A stretch of DNA of 38,145 nucleotides from Candidatus Microgenomates bacterium (GTDB lineage: Bacteria > Patescibacteriota > Microgenomatia > Levybacterales > UBA12049): NCBI GenBank assembly GCA_025451755.1, contig JANWJT010000016.1, forward strand, positions 1-38,145, in the 5' to 3' direction. Of this stretch, positions 35,202-38,145 are shown one piece after another. The first letter of the stretch is position 1. Every line of letters starts with the position of its first letter. Position numbers and translations under genes: made by a program. A model generated the notes under the pieces. It worked only from the letters and a program-made list of their open reading frames with translations. It was not told the origin of the DNA and did not search any database.

Positions 35202-35288
35202 GGAGAGGTCGCATAGTTGGTCCATTGCGGGGGATTGCTAATCCCCTGAGCCGTAAGGCTCGCGAGGGTTCGAATCCCTCCCTCTCCG
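35202..35288 (+). tRNA. tRNA-Ser (GCT)
   Basis: GGAGAGG/CCTCTCC acceptor, anticodon loop TTGCTAA, long variable arm, T-loop GGTTCGAATCC; no encoded CCA. Confidence 0.95.
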
Positions 35289-35331
35289 CCCTAAAATAGT
35301 TCCTAGTGGCTAGTGGTTAGCTTTTGATTTT

Positions 35332-35418
35332 GGAGAGGTCGCATAGCGGACTAGTGCAATGGTCTTGAAAACCATCGTTGTGGCAACACAACCGTGGGTT
35401 CGAATCCCACCCTCTCCG
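35332..35418 (+). tRNA. tRNA-Ser (TGA)
   Basis: GGAGAGG/CCTCTCC acceptor, anticodon loop CTTGAAA, long variable arm; no encoded CCA. Confidence 0.95.
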
Positions 35419-35424
35419 CTAAAT

Positions 35425-35601
35425 ATGAATGGCATAACTTATGACGCATCCTGTTTTCTTAGCGCAAAGAATGGATTAGATCGTTTTCTTTGTGGGGATA
35501 GTTGGCAACAAACTCAGATAAATAAGGTTTTACTTATCGGTTTTGTAGTAATTGTGATATTGCTTTCCATACTCTTCATTAAAAGAAAATTTTGGAAATA
35601 A
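35425..35601 (+). CDS. small single-TM protein
   Basis: MNGITYDASCFLSAKNGLDRFLCGDSWQQTQINKVLLIGFVVIVILLSILFIKRKFWK; the track start lies inside the tRNA. Confidence 0.45.
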   Translation: MNGITYDASCFLSAKNGLDRFLCGDSWQQTQINKVLLIGFVVIVILLSILFIKRKFWK

Positions 35602-35706
35602 GTTCTCAGCATTGAGAATCAAAAAACCGCCACGGCTTGCAAAGATACAAGTATATTATTGTGCTCCATCATTGACTTATAAATTCTTCTGATATAAATT
35701 AGAACT

Positions 35707-36354
35707 ATGCCTGTCAAAGAATCAGAAGAGAAACTTCTGCCAAAAGAGCCGCTCGACCTGCCTAAAGAGCCTTTGGACCTGCCTGCCGGCAGGCAAGGTC
35801 TTCCAAGGGAATCTTCAGCATTTTCTCCCGCTAATCCTTCTGAATCCTACCCGGGGGAAGTAAAAACTCTTTTATCATGGACCTCTCCTGGAAGGCCATT
35901 CAGAAAAAGAGGAAGACAATATTATTTAACAAGCCTTCTTATAATGCTTTTAGTCGAAGTCATTCTATTTCTTTTTGCCCAATATTTACTTATGCTGGTA
36001 GTGGTTTCTCTTGTTTTTGTAGCATTTGCCCTGGCAACTGTTCCTCCGAGAGATTTCCACTACAGAATCTCAACAGAAGGAATAACAATTGAAGATCATT
36101 TTTTCTTGTGGCAGGAACTATATGATTTTTATTTTAGAAGAATTGAAAGAATAGAAGTCTTACATGTAAGAACACACTCACTTATTCCGGGAGAGCTAAC
36201 GCTTACATTAGGAGATATCGATAAGGAGCATATAAAAAGAGTCCTCTTGCCTTTTCTGCCTTACAGAGAAATGATCAGGCCCACTTTTATGGAAAAATCA
36301 GGAAATTGGCTTTCCAAAAATTTTCCTCTAGAAAACACAAAAGTTGCTTCGTAA
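35707..36354 (+). CDS. membrane protein of unknown function carrying an in-frame palindromic repeat
   Basis: 215 aa with TM segments; TATAAA 8 nt before ATG; repeat-encoded LPAGRQG. Confidence 0.75.
   Translation: MPVKESEEKLLPKEPLDLPKEPLDLPAGRQGLPRESSAFSPANPSESYPGEVKTLLSWTSPGRPFRKRGRQYYLTSLLIMLLVEVILFLFAQYLLMLVVVSLVFVAFALATVPPRDFHYRISTEGITIEDHFFLWQELYDFYFRRIERIEVLHVRTHSLIPGELTLTLGDIDKEHIKRVLLPFLPYREMIRPTFMEKSGNWLSKNFPLENTKVAS
35780..35795. repeat. in-frame palindrome TGCCTGCCGGCAGGCA
   Basis: Perfect 16-bp palindrome; core identical to 28773-28786. Confidence 0.88.
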
Positions 36355-36384
36355 TCTAAAATTCGATAAAATTAAAGCCTATTT

Positions 36385-36457
36385 GTTCTCGTAGCTTAAT
36401 GGATAAAGCATTGGATTGCGGATCCAAGGACTGAGGGTTCGACTCCCTCCGAGAACG
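36385..36457 (+). tRNA. tRNA-Arg (GCG)
   Basis: GTTCTCG/CGAGAAC acceptor, anticodon loop TTGCGGA, T-loop GGTTCGACTCC; no encoded CCA. Confidence 0.92.
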
Positions 36458-36469
36458 CAGCATATTTTT

Positions 36470-36556
36470 GGAGGAGTGCAAGAGTGGTTTATTTGGCCGG
36501 TCTCGAAAACCGAGCGAGTCGCAAGATTCACAGAGGTTCGAATCCTCTCTCCTCCG
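36470..36556 (+). tRNA. tRNA-Ser (CGA)
   Basis: GGAGGAG/CTCCTCC acceptor, anticodon loop CTCGAAA, long variable arm, T-loop GGTTCGAATCC; no encoded CCA. Confidence 0.94.
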
Positions 36557-36559
36557 CTA

Positions 36560-37672
36560 TTATCTGCCAGGTGTGGATAATGGAGGAGCTACGGTTTTAC
36601 CACCCTCAACTGCAACTCCTAAAACTACAATCGCGGAGATTTTTGCTAATAGCATAAGTAGCGATTCTTTTTTCTTAGGGTCCTGTTCTTTTTCTGCCAT
36701 TTCTTTAACTATTGTATCTAAAACATCTTTCATTTCTGTTAATGCTGCGCTTATTTGAGCCATATTTGCCTTTAATTCTGCATTTTCCGCAACAAGACCA
36801 TTTAATTTTTGCTCAAGCTGATTAATTTTTTGCTGTTCGGGCGTTAATTGAGACTGTTCTACTTGTTTATCTTGATTAAATTTATCCAGTGCCCTTTGAG
36901 AAAGTTCGCTTTCGCCGACTGGTTCTCCTGTTTCCTGCGCAATAGCTCTTTCTTCTTCAAGCTTCTGTTGAAAATCAGGATCATTTCTCGTTTCTTCAGA
37001 AATACCAGAATCCGCCTGAACCATTATCTGTTCTGGCTGCGTAACGGAACTGTCTGCTTCCGCAACTCCGACTCCATCAACGCTTGCACTTTCGGATCCT
37101 GCATCTGTTCCATTTATCCTCTGCAATTCTTCGTTATATATTCTATGTCTTTCTTCAAGATTAACATCTTGTCCTTCCGCTTTTAATTGATCTATTCTTA
37201 CATTTGCCGCATTAATTGCTCTTTGATCCATTCCGCTGTCAGTCAAATTCGACAAGGGCTCTGCGGATTGAATTGGGCTTTCGGCGGGGGTACTTGAATC
37301 AATAGATGGATCGGTATTATTTTCTACAGCAACAATTCCGGAAGAAGTAGGTATCTCATTAGTTACATTGGCGGTTCTAATACTTGATAAGGCAGCATCA
37401 GCTCCTCCTACATCCATTGCTGATTCTGCAGAATTGGCGATTCCTTCGCTTAAAGCAGAAGCCTGAGCTTCTGCCGTTTTTATCGCCGCATCGCTTAATG
37501 CCTCTGCGCCAGTTTCAATAGCTGTTTTGCTAACTTCCGCAGCTCCCTCCACCGCTGTTTGGGCAATTGCTTCTGTAGCTGCAGGAGCAGCTTTTGCTAC
37601 AGATTCAACAGCAATGGGTGCGGCTGTGGTTGCTATTTTTGCGATTCCAGCTACGGCTCCTTCTAATGCCAT
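36560..37672 (-). CDS. Ala-rich low-complexity protein with coiled coil and C-terminal hydrophobic segment
   Basis: 370 aa; repeated EAxxxAA motifs, EQQKINQLEQKLNGLVAENAELKANMAQI coiled coil, SLLMLLAKISAIVVLGVAVEGG near the C-terminus. Confidence 0.7.
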   Translation of the reverse strand: MALEGAVAGIAKIATTAAPIAVESVAKAAPAATEAIAQTAVEGAAEVSKTAIETGAEALSDAAIKTAEAQASALSEGIANSAESAMDVGGADAALSSIRTANVTNEIPTSSGIVAVENNTDPSIDSSTPAESPIQSAEPLSNLTDSGMDQRAINAANVRIDQLKAEGQDVNLEERHRIYNEELQRINGTDAGSESASVDGVGVAEADSSVTQPEQIMVQADSGISEETRNDPDFQQKLEEERAIAQETGEPVGESELSQRALDKFNQDKQVEQSQLTPEQQKINQLEQKLNGLVAENAELKANMAQISAALTEMKDVLDTIVKEMAEKEQDPKKKESLLMLLAKISAIVVLGVAVEGGKTVAPPLSTPGR

Positions 37673-37676
37673 AATT

Positions 37677-38015
37677 TTATTGTGCTCCTGAGCTTATCTT
37701 TCTTGCTGCTTCTATTGCCTGATCTATATTTCCGTTTTGAATGTGGTCTCTCATTTTAGAAAGTGTTTGATCTTTCTGTTCTTCGCTTATTTTCTTAAGT
37801 TCGTCAACATAAAGCTCTTTTGCTTCTTGATAATTAATCCCTAAATTTTTTAATTTTTCCAGTAAATCCTGCTGACTATCAATTGGTAAAACATTTAAAA
37901 AATCTCCGGCTAATTTTTTTGCTTTTTCTGCAGGCAGTTTATTTTCCCGTAAATGTTTTATAATAAGTCTTACTAATTCTTTCTTTACTTCTTCAACTTC
38001 CTGTTGAATATCCAT
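37677..38015 (-). CDS. helical hypothetical protein
   Basis: 112 aa, 4 nt upstream of the Ala-rich gene. Confidence 0.65.
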   Translation of the reverse strand: MDIQQEVEEVKKELVRLIIKHLRENKLPAEKAKKLAGDFLNVLPIDSQQDLLEKLKNLGINYQEAKELYVDELKKISEEQKDQTLSKMRDHIQNGNIDQAIEAARKISSGAQ

Positions 38016-38091
38016 CCCCTACAATAATGACTAATATTTTAAAATCTGTCAAATCTTGTACCAAAAACGGATTTAAAGTAAAATAAGGCTT

Positions 38092-38145
38092 ATGAAATTT
38101 GAATTCTCAGCCGGTGGAATAGTTTATAAACCTATTCGGCAGGCT
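38092..38145 (+). CDS. N-terminus of a probable NUDIX hydrolase, truncated by the window edge
   Basis: MKFEFSAGGIVYKPIRQA resembles NUDIX N-termini; -10-like TAAAAT 7 nt before ATG. Confidence 0.4.
   Translation, partial: MKFEFSAGGIVYKPIRQA

Noticed and set aside
35359-35424. N-terminal part of the 80 aa ORF
   Set aside because: Lies inside tRNA-Ser(TGA); ATG at 35425 is more plausible.
36468-36758. 96 aa plus-strand ORF
   Set aside because: Begins in tRNA-Ser(CGA) and runs antisense to the Ala-rich gene.
1-38145. CRISPR array, transposase or integrated prophage
   Set aside because: No regularly spaced repeats, transposase or phage structural genes were recognised.

Overview
The 38 kb window is dense, AT-rich and bacterial. 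Gene content and style (short intergenic gaps, class II RNR, split transketolase, CvpA-CAP, SpoIID and LytR_C proteins, GC-rich palindromes inside genes) suggest a CPR/Patescibacteria genome, possibly Microgenomates-like; this placement is inference. Main contents: (i) the 5' part of a HerA/VirD4-like ATPase ORF that runs off the left edge and is missing from the ORF track, with two unknown genes upstream; (ii) an nrdR - unknown - nrdJ (B12-dependent RNR) - cob(I)alamin adenosyltransferase operon, with a sigma70-like promoter overlapped by two NrdR-box-like palindromes 32 bp apart; (iii) a CBS-CBS-methyltransferase fusion; (iv) lower glycolysis and non-oxidative pentose phosphate genes (gap, pgk, glycerate 2-kinase, split transketolase, rpe, rpiB, PfkB kinase); (v) an envelope region with two tandem class A PBPs, a CvpA-CAP fusion, patatin, a coiled-coil SpoIID protein, a PH-like protein and two LytR_C paralogs; (vi) smpB convergent with a tmRNA on the minus strand, which has an unusual predicted tag (AKSNFSGRLAYAYAPQNAYLN) and a noncanonical T-loop; (vii) a cluster of three tRNA-Ser and one tRNA-Arg; (viii) palindromic repeats, including in-frame copies. 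The most distinctive items are the tmRNA, the NrdR-controlled RNR operon with its unknown gene, the recurring -10-box-next-to-ATG arrangement, and the membrane protein with a LytR_C tail and a possible PP2C-like cytosolic part. No CRISPR array or transposase was recognised. All family calls are by eye, with no database search.
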